Source: Shewanella halifaxensis HAW-EB4 (lineage in GTDB: Bacteria; Pseudomonadota; Gammaproteobacteria; Enterobacterales; Shewanellaceae). From it: a stretch of DNA of 64,000 bases. The translations under genes were made by a program, and so were the position numbers. Positions 42,793 through 51,059 of the stretch are shown piece by piece (within the stretch, counting starts at the first letter, position 1; the number at the start of each line of letters is the position of its first letter). The notes beneath the pieces are model-generated. The model saw nothing but the letters and a program-made list of their open reading frames with translations, was not told where the DNA came from and did not search any database. The stretch covers positions 1,674,001 to 1,738,000 of the forward strand of contig NC_010334.1 of assembly GCF_000019185.1 (NCBI RefSeq), read 5' to 3'.

Positions 42793-43962
42793 TTATAGCT
42801 TTATGGCTAAGTCGTTGATTTGGATATTCAGTGATGCTGCCATACCATCGAGTACAGCAGTCGCACTCTCCTCGGTCACTTGGTCTATGGTGATAGTCGC
42901 TTTGCTTTTGCCTGCAACCGCGCGCATATTATCGAGTCTATCGGGCATATTTTGTTGTAATACCAGCTGTAATTTGTCGCCGACTCGAATGCCGTGGCGT
43001 CTACCGAGATTGAGGATAATCCTATCGGTTTGTCTAGAGACCACCTGACCGAGTAGTGGCCGGCAATTTAGGCTGCTGTCGATATCTCGACTCACTTCGG
43101 CCAACACTTGGTCAATTGCCTGACCGTATTCAGATCCCCAAAAGTTCTCGCTATTTGAGTTGACGGTTTGCTGGCGCAAAAACTCCCACTCGGCGGCTTG
43201 GCTGTACTGCTGGCTCCAGATTTTTTCGCCGCTAATGCCGTGAAATAGCGATACGCGAATTTGAAAGTTACGCATCGGATCATTGTCCCATAACCCTAAA
43301 GTACTGGTGAAATCTTCAGTGGATATGTCGATGATCTCTGGCAGTAGAATATATTGACTGTCGGTGATCTCGCTTAGCCAGCTGGGTAAGCGATAGCCGC
43401 GAATATCCACTAAGGATTGATCTATGTCTAAACGCTCATTGGCATGAGTCTGTGGAAAGCTATTACTAGCGTGCTGCTCTAACATGAGCGCTAACCGTTC
43501 TGAAAGGTTCTGCTCGAATAGTCCGATATTGCCGACCCTAAGCTGGGTTCTGTCTTTGATTAATGCCTGAGGGATTAAAATTGCTGCTTTAAGCGGGTTT
43601 CCCTGGCAAGTGTCATCGAGTGGTTCAACAATGTCGATGCGAACATTAACGGTGATCTCATTATTCTCAATACGTTCGCTGATAAGCTCAATATTCTGGC
43701 TCTGTGCTTGGTGCTCTAACATGAAAGAGTCATTGATAAGCTGGCCATTACTGACGGTTTGCTGGCTACTAAAGCGTGCGCCAGATTGCAATGTTGCATA
43801 GCTAACGGCTTGATGTATGGCATCTTCTCTGGCTTGGGTGACATTGTTATCGGTAATCATTGCTTGGCCACTTGCGGTGATCCACTTGGCTTGTACAGGC
43901 AATGCCAATATTGATGACATTAGGCATACGAGTGCGGTTATTGAATATTGCGCTGGTTTCAT
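42793..43962 (-). CDS. flgT: Flagellar assembly protein FlgT
   Basis: Periplasmic protein of the H-ring that surrounds the basal body of sodium-driven polar flagella in Vibrio and Shewanella. The 389-residue protein has a Sec signal peptide (ALVCLMSSILALPVQAKW, cleavage after QA). The mature N-terminal domain begins WITASGQAMITDNNVTQARE and continues AIHQAVSYATLQSGARF. The middle domain has ILIPQALIKDRTQLRVGNIG. The C-terminal domain ends with NLGRRHGIRVGDKLQLVLQ, a FlgT hallmark with an SH3-like fold. It is divergent from flgO-flgP, the other H-ring-associated genes. An apparent sigma-54 site lies about 180 bp upstream. Confidence 0.93.
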   Translation of the reverse strand: MKPAQYSITALVCLMSSILALPVQAKWITASGQAMITDNNVTQAREDAIHQAVSYATLQSGARFSSQQTVSNGQLINDSFMLEHQAQSQNIELISERIENNEITVNVRIDIVEPLDDTCQGNPLKAAILIPQALIKDRTQLRVGNIGLFEQNLSERLALMLEQHASNSFPQTHANERLDIDQSLVDIRGYRLPSWLSEITDSQYILLPEIIDISTEDFTSTLGLWDNDPMRNFQIRVSLFHGISGEKIWSQQYSQAAEWEFLRQQTVNSNSENFWGSEYGQAIDQVLAEVSRDIDSSLNCRPLLGQVVSRQTDRIILNLGRRHGIRVGDKLQLVLQQNMPDRLDNMRAVAGKSKATITIDQVTEESATAVLDGMAASLNIQINDLAIKL

Positions 43963-44140
43963 CTTACCTTTCCAGTAGTCGAGAAATTGATGACATATTT
44001 TTTACATAGTATTTTTAAAAGGCTTTTTGCATCGTTTTTGCATTGATTTTTGTATAGGCATTTTGCATCGTTTTGCAAAGTACTTTGAATAGCTTTTACG
44101 TCGGATAACTGACGCACTGACATCTCTAGCTTTCTATTAA

Positions 44141-44155
44141 GCAATTACCGTGCCT
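44141..44155 (-). promoter_or_regulatory. Probable sigma-54 promoter for flgT
   Basis: On the minus strand AGGCAC-GGTAA-TTGC fits the -24/-12 consensus, with GG and GC exactly 10 bases apart and only the first base differing. It points to flgT, which starts 179 bp downstream. The interval contains two direct copies of TTTTGCATCGTTTT. Confidence 0.6.
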
Positions 44156-44302
44156 GTATAAAGAGCTTAGATACTCTCCTTTGAGGAAATACAGCTTGAT
44201 ACAGCGCGGTGGGGGAGATTATGTACACTTCCTTGGAGTTAGGCCCATCTATAACAAGCTGCAGCCTTGGGATATCTCGGCGAATTGCGAGTCGAAAAGC
44301 GA

Positions 44303-44329
44303 TAAAGTTATCGACGGCATTGCCGATAA
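44303..44329 (+). promoter_or_regulatory. Sigma-28 (FliA) promoter for flgO
   Basis: TAAA-N15-GCCGATAA is a perfect match to the flagellar sigma-28 consensus with exact 15-bp spacing. It lies 89 bp upstream of flgO. This also shows that the short open frame running through it is not a gene. Confidence 0.9.
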
Positions 44330-44418
44330 GAATGAAATAGCATTAATTTGTACCAATAAGGTACAGGATCATTGCTGTAACTCACAGTAGTGATTAACGC
44401 CTGATAGGAAATCAAACA

Positions 44419-45048
44419 ATGTACAAGCCAATCATTTTTCTATCTTTATTATTCACCCTCGGTTGTGCAAGCACGGAAGGGGATAGTCATACAGATCAGC
44501 AGATGACTAACGGCAATGGTTTGCCGCATACTGCTGCGATAAATCATTTGTCACAACAGATGGTAAACGAGTTAGTACGACAGAACGACAGTTTGCGCCC
44601 AGATCAGCCGTTGCTGGTTTCTACGCCTGTGTTGTTATCAGATATGACATCGACTAATGCTCTTGGCCTGCAATATCAACAAGGCTTGATAGCGGCGCTA
44701 CATGATCATCAATTTAATCTAATCGATATCAACGTCAGTGACGCGCTTAAGGTCACGCCTACTGGAGAGTTTATTTTGACTCGTGATTGGCAGCAGCTAG
44801 CCGCTGATCTAGCTGTTGAGCATGTGGTGGTTTCTACCATGAGTTTATCGACTCAAGGTGTGGCGTTAAACAGCCGCATCGTTAATGTTACCAATAATCG
44901 AGTGGTTTCTGCGGCGCAAAGTTTTGTTAATGCCAGTGCCATGCCTAATTACATTGGGCTGTCAGAAAAGGTCGTCTCAGAGCATGGGCTACTGTACCGG
45001 AACGCCCAAGGCGGACAGCGCTCAGTAACAATCGTGGGGGATAAATAG
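44419..45048 (+). CDS. flgO: Flagellar outer-membrane lipoprotein FlgO
   Basis: Lipoprotein of the outer membrane needed for stable polar flagella in Vibrio and relatives. The 209-residue protein has a lipoprotein signal, IIFLSLLFTLGCASTEG, with Cys16 as lipidation site. The FlgO domain follows: AAINHLSQQMVNELVRQND, LLVSTPVLLSDMTSTNALG, IDINVSDALKVTPTGEFILT and HVVVSTMSLSTQGVALNSRI. flgP begins immediately after its stop codon. A perfect sigma-28 site upstream indicates late-class expression. Confidence 0.92.
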   Translation: MYKPIIFLSLLFTLGCASTEGDSHTDQQMTNGNGLPHTAAINHLSQQMVNELVRQNDSLRPDQPLLVSTPVLLSDMTSTNALGLQYQQGLIAALHDHQFNLIDINVSDALKVTPTGEFILTRDWQQLAADLAVEHVVVSTMSLSTQGVALNSRIVNVTNNRVVSAAQSFVNASAMPNYIGLSEKVVSEHGLLYRNAQGGQRSVTIVGDK

Positions 45049-45495
45049 ATGAAAGCCATTATTTTATTTGCAGCGTTAAGCCTTTGTGCTTGCTCCGTGC
45101 AAGACAGGTATGTGCAGTATGAAACTGAGGCGCCAACATCTTTTCCTAAATTGACCGCTATCGGTTATGCACCGCTGGACACTCAGCCTGCAGCCGAACA
45201 TTCTCAGCGGGTTTTGATGGCTATGCAGGCCTCGAAAATAGCGGCTTATCGAGAGCTTGCCGAGCAAGTTTATGGTCAGCAGTTGAGTGCTAGCAGCCAG
45301 GTCAGGGAGTGGATGTTATCGGGCGATGAAATTCAAGCATCGGTATCAGGAGTGATCCGCGGGGCTAAAGTGTTAAAGAGTTACCCTGCGGGTGAGCACT
45401 ATGTGACAGAACTCGAGCTGGATTTTGAGCAAGTGTGGGCGCTGTATCAGCAACAACACCGCTCACAGCGAGTCAAAGAGATTACGTATTTTTAA
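45049..45495 (+). CDS. flgP: Flagellar outer-membrane lipoprotein FlgP
   Basis: Partner of FlgO and FlgT in the polar flagellum; FlgP forms disks or rings at the outer membrane in Vibrio and Campylobacter. The 148-residue protein has a lipoprotein signal, IILFAALSLCACSVQDRY, with the lipobox LCAC (Cys near residue 15). It carries the LPP20/FlgP domain: TAIGYAPLDTQPAAEHSQRV, MQASKIAAYRELAEQVYGQQ and SGVIRGAKVLKSYPAGEHYV. Its ATG directly follows the flgO stop. A 690-bp repeat-filled gap separates it from the convergent flgN. Confidence 0.92.
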   Translation: MKAIILFAALSLCACSVQDRYVQYETEAPTSFPKLTAIGYAPLDTQPAAEHSQRVLMAMQASKIAAYRELAEQVYGQQLSASSQVREWMLSGDEIQASVSGVIRGAKVLKSYPAGEHYVTELELDFEQVWALYQQQHRSQRVKEITYF

Positions 45496-45499
45496 GGTT

Positions 45500-46185
45500 A
45501 AGAAGGTTCTAGGACGTTCGCAGGCTTACTTCGAGGACGCTTCGCTTCGAGATCCTAGGAAAAGCACAAGCAAAGGCTGAGACGGACGCTTCGCTTACGG
45601 AAGACGGAACGCTCGCAGGCTCACTCACAGAGCGCTTCGCTGACGGTTAAAGCTAAGAAGTTACTAGGACGTTCGCAGGCTTACTTTTAGATTCTAGGAC
45701 GGACTTCGTCCTTCTAGGTTCTAGGAAAAGCAGAAGCTGAGACGAACGCTTCGCTCACGGAAGACGGAGCGCTCGCAGACTCACTCAACGAGCGCTGGGC
45801 TGACGGTACAAGCTAACAAGAATCTAGGGTACTTCGCTTCGAGGTGCCAGAAAAAGCACAAGCTGAGACGAACGCTTTGCTCACGGAAGACGGAACGCTC
45901 GCAGACACACTCAACGAGCGCTGCGCTGACGGTTAAAGGCTGGAAGAGCTGAGACAATTAAGGGCCGGACAAGCTGAGACGGGTTAGAAGCAGGGAAAGC
46001 CGAGAAAGCGAAGAAGAACCTAGGGCGCAATCCTTCTAGGATGGCATTTATGCCGTTGTTTTTGAGACTTTCTTTTCCGTAAGCGAAGCGTTCCGTAGTG
46101 GCGAAGTCACGTGTCGTAAGGCCGCAGGCCGTTCGTCTTGGCTTTAACCTAGAACCTAGAACCTAGAACCTAGAACCTAGGGCCT
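45500..46185. repeat. Dispersed palindromic repeat element, copy A, with three ~80-bp core units
   Basis: The gap between flgP and flgN is filled with repeats. A core beginning GCTGAGACGAACGCTTCGCT and ending near GCTGACGGTTAAAGC occurs at about 45578-45660, 45736-45820 and 45862-45940. Towards the right end a partial inverted copy appears (CCGTAAGCGAAGCGTTCCGT at 46078-46097). At 46148-46180 four copies plus a part of the 7-mer CCTAGAA stand in tandem. The outer ends, AAGGTTCTAGG on the left and CCTAGGGCCTT on the right, are roughly inverted. A small hairpin GGCAT-TT-ATGCC is at 46043-46054. No gene is supported. A related element lies at 53.3-53.7 kb. Confidence 0.85.
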
Positions 46186-46189
46186 TCTT

Positions 46190-46615
46190 TTACGCTTTTA
46201 AATTATTTCCAAGCGTTGAAATACTGGAGGTTTTGCCTTTACCATCATAAGTCAGGCTAGACGCGTTACGGCTGACCTGTAACGCTTGTGAAAATCGATT
46301 TAAGCTGGCTAAACTCAATTCAATTAACGATTCATTTTCTGCATTTCGCTGTTGGCACTCGGCCAATAATGCCTTTGCGTGACTCACTTGCTGAGACAAC
46401 TCTGGGTCTGTATTTAACAAGGCAAGATCGGGCTGCTGCGCAATTATCTCATCATTTTGCTTCAGGCTTGCCAATAGGTTTGCCTTAGTGCTGGCTAACG
46501 ACAACAAAACATCGGCTTGCTGTGCATGCAAGGCTTGTTTTTCCTGGCTAATAACCGAATTTAGCTCAGTCAACACTTGGTGTTGTGAGCTAAGGAGTTG
46601 AGATAAATTTGTCAT
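46190..46615 (-). CDS. flgN: Flagellar export chaperone FlgN
   Basis: Cytoplasmic chaperone for the hook-filament junction proteins FlgK and FlgL during type III export. The 141-residue, almost wholly helical protein starts MTNLSQLLSSQHQVLTELNS and continues with long heptad-like helices (ISQEKQALHAQQADVLLSLA, AKALLAECQQRNAENESLIE), as expected for the FlgN family. The C-terminal tail (SLTYDGKGKTSSISTLGN) is the usual substrate-binding region. It lies 75 bp downstream of flgM on the same strand, and both probably share the sigma-28 promoter upstream of flgM. Confidence 0.88.
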   Translation of the reverse strand: MTNLSQLLSSQHQVLTELNSVISQEKQALHAQQADVLLSLASTKANLLASLKQNDEIIAQQPDLALLNTDPELSQQVSHAKALLAECQQRNAENESLIELSLASLNRFSQALQVSRNASSLTYDGKGKTSSISTLGNNLKA

Positions 46616-46690
46616 AATGGCCTTGTTAATTTTCGCTCTATTGAGTTCGCAGCTTTTGACCCGTTATGGCTTATAGCGAGTAGATACAGC

Positions 46691-47005
46691 TTAACTTAAG
46701 TCTTTAAGCTCATTTTCAAAGTTTGCGATGTTAGTGGCAAGCTTCTCAGGATCGATTTTATAACGCCCTTCAGCAATTGCTGCTTTAATTTCGTCGACTT
46801 TCTTTTGGTCTATTTCAGGCATGTCGGCCATCTTAGTTTGTACGTTTTGAATCTGTTGAGCCTGTGCGGTAATCGAAACAGAATCACTTTTCTGAATCGT
46901 TGGCGCAGGAGTTGCGGGTGTTTGAACCGCTGCATTTTTTGCATTAGAACCCGTACCGATACGTGTATTGGTATGAGGGTTTATTTGTTTAATATCAATA
47001 GCCAT
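46691..47005 (-). CDS. flgM: Anti-sigma-28 factor FlgM
   Basis: Binds FliA (sigma-28) and holds late genes off until it is exported through the completed hook. The 104-residue protein starts MAIDIKQINPHTNTRIGTGS, the FlgM N-terminus. The FliA-binding C-terminal half has SDSVSITAQAQQIQNVQTKM and then VDEIKAAIAEGRYKIDPEKL, a clear FlgM signature. I chose the ATG at 47005; a TTG four codons upstream is possible. A near-perfect sigma-28 promoter lies 42 bp upstream, giving the known feedback in which FliA drives its own antagonist. It lies between flgA and flgN on the minus strand. Confidence 0.94.
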   Translation of the reverse strand: MAIDIKQINPHTNTRIGTGSNAKNAAVQTPATPAPTIQKSDSVSITAQAQQIQNVQTKMADMPEIDQKKVDEIKAAIAEGRYKIDPEKLATNIANFENELKDLS

Positions 47006-47046
47006 TTTGAGATCCAACAGTTAATAAAGAGAGTTTCTTACCCATA

Positions 47047-47073
47047 CTATCGGCAGTATCACTCGCTACTTTA
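47047..47073 (-). promoter_or_regulatory. Sigma-28 (FliA) promoter for flgM-flgN
   Basis: On the minus strand TAAA-N15-GCCGATAG matches the sigma-28 consensus at 11 of 12 positions with exact spacing. It lies between the octamer repeat and the flgM start. Confidence 0.88.
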
Positions 47074-47088
47074 GGATTTTTTATATTT

Positions 47089-47160
47089 TTACATTCTTAC
47101 ATTCTTACATTCTTACATTCTTACATTCTTACATTCTTACATTCTTACATTCTTACATTC
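47089..47160. repeat. Nine tandem copies of an octanucleotide (TTACATTC)
   Basis: TTACATTC is repeated nine times without a mismatch. The last copy overlaps the 3' end of flgA: on the minus strand the final Met codon and the TAA stop are read from it (the Arg codon before them lies just outside). The array lies about 16 bp upstream of the -35 of the flgM promoter. Confidence 0.95.
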
Positions 47161-47926
47161 TTACTTCGACTTGGCCAACGCCAGTGACGCGTGCATCGAG
47201 GTTTTTATGCGAGTGGCTGTTCTTTATGCGAACTTTATCGCCAACATTAGCATCATGCAGTGCTTCACCAACGGTTTTAATTTCAAAGTTTTCAGAACGA
47301 GCATATATCGACACGCTATCACCTTTACAAACAATACAGAGTTGGTTGGCAAAAATCGGTTGCCCAGGTGCGACGCGTCGCTTTAGCCGCGCTCCCACCA
47401 CTTCAGAGATCTCTTCAAATTGATGCCCCCGTAATGTGGTTTGTTCAATGTATTCGAGTTCAATATCACCTCTAGAGAGAAGGTCACCTGGGCCCATGGT
47501 CGATTTTGCGACCACAACGGGGTACAGAATATCGACTCTTACGGATACAAACATCTGCCATGGATAACTTAAGTCAGGACTATTACAACTGATTTTTACG
47601 GTATTGTTTCGGCGGATCGCGCGGTCACTGGCAATCTCAGCGGTTATGGGTAAGTAACAATTGGGCAGGTTGACACGGGTATCTAGACTCTGGGGTGTGA
47701 TATTAATCCTTGCTTTTGCAGGGGCCTCAATTTTTTCTTCAACTGCCGCTATAGCTAATCGAGAGATGGTCGATACAGAAGGAATACTGGCAGCTGTAGT
47801 GGCGTATGCTAAAGTTGGTAGCAAAAGTATTAATAAAAATGAGCCAAAATAGATTTTCATAATGAATGCAGTGGCTTGATTCGCTAAAATGCGACTATAT
47901 TGTGTTATGTGCTGAACTGCAGTCAT
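47153..47926 (-). CDS. flgA: Flagellar basal body P-ring formation protein FlgA
   Basis: Periplasmic chaperone for assembly of the P-ring from FlgI. The 257-residue frame has a hydrophobic export segment, MKIYFGSFLLILLLPTLAYA, and the SAF/FlgA domain: VVVAKSTMGPGDLLSRGDIE, RRVAPGQPIFANQLC, CKGDSVSIYARSENFEIKTV and GDKVRIKNSHSHKNLDARVTG. Start choice is open. The ATG at 47926 has AAGGATAAAG directly upstream but makes a long n-region; the Met at 47860 exposes a standard signal peptide but lacks a ribosome-binding site. The last codon and stop lie inside an octamer repeat. A sigma-54 type site lies 76 bp upstream. Confidence 0.92.
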   Translation of the reverse strand: MTAVQHITQYSRILANQATAFIMKIYFGSFLLILLLPTLAYATTAASIPSVSTISRLAIAAVEEKIEAPAKARINITPQSLDTRVNLPNCYLPITAEIASDRAIRRNNTVKISCNSPDLSYPWQMFVSVRVDILYPVVVAKSTMGPGDLLSRGDIELEYIEQTTLRGHQFEEISEVVGARLKRRVAPGQPIFANQLCIVCKGDSVSIYARSENFEIKTVGEALHDANVGDKVRIKNSHSHKNLDARVTGVGQVEVRM

Positions 47927-48001
47927 CTTTATCCTTTTGGATTAGTTGGCGTCATTAGTTTGACTGAAAAAAGCCATGCTCGCTTGGATAGCTTCAAATA
48001 A

Positions 48002-48016
48002 GCAAGTAATGTGCCT
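48002..48016 (-). promoter_or_regulatory. Probable sigma-54 promoter for flgA
   Basis: On the minus strand AGGCAC-ATTAC-TTGC fits the -24/-12 consensus with GG and GC 10 bases apart and one deviating base. It lies 76 bp upstream of the ATG at 47926. Confidence 0.68.
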
Positions 48017-48146
48017 AAAAGTGTTGGTTGTGTGAAATAATGCGGATGTGGCCAGATTATAACGAGTATTTGCATCACTGATTTACACACATTAATTAAA
48101 TTGAAATAGATATCGCCTACCCAGGTAGGTACAAGGCAAAAAATGT

Positions 48147-49067
48147 ATGTCGAATATTCTCGAATCAGTAAATAAACGGACTCAGTTGGTTGGACAAAAC
48201 CGCCTAGAATTATTGTTATTTAAGCTAAATGGACGTCAACGATTCGGTATTAATGTTTTTAAAGTTAAAGAGGTGCTGCAGTGTCCACCGTTAACGAATC
48301 TACCTAAGTTAAACTCTAAGGTACGTGGTGTTGCCCATGTGCGTGGTATGACTATTTCGGTGATAGACTTGAGCGCTGCAACGGGTGGGCGTCCAATCGA
48401 GAGTGTTGAAAATAGCTTCATTATTATCTCTGAGTATAACCGCAGCGTTCAGGGCTTCTTAGTCAGTTCTGTTGAGCGAATTATTAATATGAATTGGGAA
48501 GCGATTATGCCACCTCCAAAAGGGGCGGGTAAATTCTCTTACTTAACTGCGGTAACTGAGATCGAAAATGAGTTAGTAGAGATCTTAGATGTTGAAAAAA
48601 TTCTTGATGAAATCTCACCCGTTAATACCAATATCAGTAAAGAGTTAGATGATGCCTTAACGATTGACAGAGATCAGCATTACCACATCATGGTGATTGA
48701 TGACTCTTCGGTCGCACGTAAGCAGATTATTAGGGCGCTCACCTCACTCGATCTGCAGATCGATACCGCCAAAGATGGTAAAGAGGCGCTAGAAAAACTT
48801 AGAGCCATGTCTGCTGAGCTTGAAGATGTTTCAACTGAGATCCCGTTGATCATTTCTGATATCGAGATGCCAGAAATGGATGGCTATACATTAACGGCAG
48901 AAATTCGTGATGATCCTAAGCTGAAAAATATCAAAGTGGTATTGCATACTTCGTTAAGTGGTGTATTTAATCAGGCTATGGTGCAAAAAGTAGGGGCTAA
49001 CGATTTTATTGCTAAATTTAATCCAGATGAGTTAGCTGCAGCGGTAAACAAGCATTTAAGTCTTTAG
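48147..49067 (+). CDS. cheV: Chemotaxis coupling/response-regulator protein CheV
   Basis: Couples chemoreceptors to CheA and tunes adaptation. The 306-residue protein has an N-terminal CheW-like domain (LLFKLNGRQRFGINVFKVKE, residues ~23-42, then RGVAHVRGMTISVIDLSAAT). A C-terminal receiver domain begins HIMVIDDSSVARKQIIRALT, with the phospho-acceptor Asp in LIISDIEMPEMDGYT and the conserved Lys in FIAKFNPDEL. Both halves look intact. It lies divergent from flgA and upstream of cheR, the usual order in Shewanella. A small hairpin (AGGGA-AACGA-TCCCT) follows at 49087-49101. Confidence 0.95.
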   Translation: MSNILESVNKRTQLVGQNRLELLLFKLNGRQRFGINVFKVKEVLQCPPLTNLPKLNSKVRGVAHVRGMTISVIDLSAATGGRPIESVENSFIIISEYNRSVQGFLVSSVERIINMNWEAIMPPPKGAGKFSYLTAVTEIENELVEILDVEKILDEISPVNTNISKELDDALTIDRDQHYHIMVIDDSSVARKQIIRALTSLDLQIDTAKDGKEALEKLRAMSAELEDVSTEIPLIISDIEMPEMDGYTLTAEIRDDPKLKNIKVVLHTSLSGVFNQAMVQKVGANDFIAKFNPDELAAAVNKHLSL

Positions 49068-49207
49068 TCGTCATTATTTAGCATCGAGGGAAACGATCCC
49101 TTGCTTGTGTTTGTGTTGATGCTAAGGTATAACGCTGCGTTCGTTTTTGCCTGTGGTCAATGTCTTTTTGGCTAATGTGGTTTGTTTTATTAAATTAGGA
49201 TATTAGA

Positions 49208-50041
49208 GTGGCAAATAGATCTCTTGCTGAGAATGAGTACAATCAATTTAGATTATTCTTAGAACAACACAGTGGTATTGTGTTGGGAGAAAATAAGCAG
49301 TATTTGGTGCGTAGCCGGTTAGCGCCTCTAATGGGCAAGTACAACTTGCCGTCCTTATCAGATGTGGTTAAACATTCGATGAAACCGACAGAGCGTCAAC
49401 TGCGCACTGAGGTTATCGATGCTATGACCACAAACGAAACACTATGGTTTCGCGATCGTTATCCTTTCGAGTTGTTATCGAACGCCATTTTACCCACATT
49501 TAGTCGTTTAGGCCGTCCAGTTAAGATATGGTCTGCTGCCTGTTCCTCAGGGCAAGAGCCCTATTCTTTAGCCATGACGATTCTAGAGCATCAGCAGCGT
49601 AAGCCTGGTAGTCTTCCCGCGAGTGCAGCGATCTTGGCAACCGATTTATCGCCATCTATGCTTGAGCGTTGTAAAGGTGCTGAATATGATAATCTTGCAT
49701 TAGGTCGAGGCTTGTCCGATGAACGCAAACGTCAGTTTTTTGATGTTTTACCCTCGGGCAACATGGTCGTTAAAGACAATGTTAAGCGATTAGTCAACTT
49801 TCGAGCGCATAACTTGCTTGAAAGTTATACCTTATTAGGCAAGTTCGATATTATTTTTTGCCGTAATGTGTTGATCTATTTTTCACCTGAGGCAAAGCGG
49901 AAAATCCTACGGCAATTTGCTGCCGCGTTAAATCCTAACGGCATTTTGTTTTTAGGCGCATCGGAGTCTATTGCGGGTCTGTCTGACGAATTTGATATGG
50001 TGCGCTGCAATCCGGGGATCTATTATCAAAAGCGAGGCTAA
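49208..50041 (+). CDS. cheR: Chemotaxis protein methyltransferase CheR
   Basis: Methylates glutamates of chemoreceptors using S-adenosylmethionine. The 277-residue protein starts with GTG at 49208, with AGGA 7 bases upstream. The N-terminal helical domain (FLEQHSGIVLGENKQYLVRS) precedes the CheR core: DAMTTNETLWFRDRYPFELL, VKIWSAACSSGQEPYSLAMT (SAM site), ILATDLSPSMLERCKGAEYD and FDIIFCRNVLIYFSPEAKR. It lies directly before flgB with a terminator between them. Confidence 0.96.
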   Translation: MANRSLAENEYNQFRLFLEQHSGIVLGENKQYLVRSRLAPLMGKYNLPSLSDVVKHSMKPTERQLRTEVIDAMTTNETLWFRDRYPFELLSNAILPTFSRLGRPVKIWSAACSSGQEPYSLAMTILEHQQRKPGSLPASAAILATDLSPSMLERCKGAEYDNLALGRGLSDERKRQFFDVLPSGNMVVKDNVKRLVNFRAHNLLESYTLLGKFDIIFCRNVLIYFSPEAKRKILRQFAAALNPNGILFLGASESIAGLSDEFDMVRCNPGIYYQKRG

Positions 50042-50068
50042 CGCTTTGTTCACTTGAGTGCTCCTCTG

Positions 50069-50096
50069 AAAACGCGTCGTTATGACGCGTTTTTTA
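50069..50096 (+). terminator. Rho-independent terminator after cheR
   Basis: AAAACGCGTC and GACGCGTTTT form a perfect stem around a short GTTAT loop, followed by a run of T. Confidence 0.93.
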
Positions 50097-50166
50097 AATC
50101 TAATATTCTATCCATGAATCTATCTTAAATACGCCTCCCCACTAATCTTCATAAAACGACACTGAT

Positions 50167-50183
50167 TTGGCACAACTATTGCT
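50167..50183 (+). promoter_or_regulatory. Sigma-54 promoter of the flgBCDE operon
   Basis: TGGCAC-AACTA-TTGC is a perfect -24/-12 promoter with exact spacing, 34 bp upstream of the flgB start. It implies RpoN with the polar flagellar activator (FlrC type). Confidence 0.92.
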
Positions 50184-50216
50184 TTGTTTTAGCTATCGAG
50201 CTGAGGAGGCAATTTT

Positions 50217-50615
50217 ATGGCGATTAGTTTTGACAAAGCATTAGGGGTTCACCAGTACACTTTGGGCGTTCGTTCCCAGCGTGCAGAAGTCCTGTCTTCA
50301 AATATTGCTAATGCCGACACGCCAAACTATAAAGCCCGCGATGTCGATTTCTCAAAAGCGATGGGGGCGGCGCAATCTCAGCAATCGGGCTTAGCTATGA
50401 CTAAAAGTGACACTAAACACTTCGATATGGCGGCATTAACTCAGCAACATGTGGGCTACCGAGTGCCCAATCAACCTGATACCGGAGATGGTAACACGGT
50501 TGATATTCAACAAGAGCAATCGGCATTTATGCAAAATGCACTCGAATATCAGATGTCACTGGGCTTTCTAGACAGTAAGTTCGCCGGTATGAAAAAAGCA
50601 CTTAGAGGCAGTTAA
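50217..50615 (+). CDS. flgB: Flagellar proximal rod protein FlgB
   Basis: Building block of the proximal rod of the basal body. The 132-residue protein starts MAISFDKALGVHQYTLGVRS and contains the rod-protein signature LSSNIANADTPNYKARDVDF (residues ~30-49). The C-terminus, MQNALEYQMSLGFLDSKF, is the helical partner of the coiled-coil domain. GAGGAGG provides a strong ribosome-binding site. It is the first gene of an operon with flgC, flgD and flgE. Confidence 0.96.
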   Translation: MAISFDKALGVHQYTLGVRSQRAEVLSSNIANADTPNYKARDVDFSKAMGAAQSQQSGLAMTKSDTKHFDMAALTQQHVGYRVPNQPDTGDGNTVDIQQEQSAFMQNALEYQMSLGFLDSKFAGMKKALRGS

Positions 50616-50617
50616 TC

Positions 50618-51034
50618 ATGAGCTTATTTAATATTTTTAATGTTGCAGGTTCGGGCATGTCGGCCCAGTCGGTCAGACTTAATACCACGGCAAGTAATAT
50701 TGCTAACGCGGATTCTGTTTCGAGCAGTGTCGGCGAGACTTACCGCGCACGTCATCCTATTTTTGAAGCTGAGATGAGTAAGGCGCAGCAACATCAAAGT
50801 GCATCAGCATCAGTGGCCGTAAAAGGGATTGTTGAAAGCGACTTGCCACTAAATAAAGAATTCTCGCCAGACCACCCAATGGCGGACACAGACGGTTTTA
50901 TTTATAAGCCGAATGTCAATGTGATGGAGGAGATGGCCAATATGATTTCAGCTTCTCGCTCTTATCAAATGAACGTACAAGTCACTGAAGCGGCTAAATC
51001 CATGCTTCAGCAGACACTTAGAATAGGCAAATAA
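50618..51034 (+). CDS. flgC: Flagellar proximal rod protein FlgC
   Basis: Second proximal rod protein. The 138-residue protein begins MSLFNIFNVAGSGMSAQSVR, with the rod motif LNTTASNIANADSVSSSVGE. It ends with the conserved VNVMEEMANMISASRSYQMN and a helix ending QQTLRIGK. The ATG is two bases past the flgB stop codon. Confidence 0.96.
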   Translation: MSLFNIFNVAGSGMSAQSVRLNTTASNIANADSVSSSVGETYRARHPIFEAEMSKAQQHQSASASVAVKGIVESDLPLNKEFSPDHPMADTDGFIYKPNVNVMEEMANMISASRSYQMNVQVTEAAKSMLQQTLRIGK

Positions 51035-51059
51035 ACTCAGTGAAAGCTGGAGGTAAATT

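Noticed and set aside
44181..44390. 69-residue open frame upstream of flgO
   Set aside because: TTG start without a ribosome-binding site, and a perfect sigma-28 promoter for flgO runs through it.
45500..46185. CRISPR array in the repeat-filled gap
   Set aside because: Repeats are about 80 bp, imperfect, partly inverted and few, with no uniform spacers and no cas genes.
47089..47160. Phase-variable switch of flgA by repeat slippage
   Set aside because: The stop codon lies in the repeat unit next to the coding end, so changes in unit number do not alter the protein beyond its last residues.
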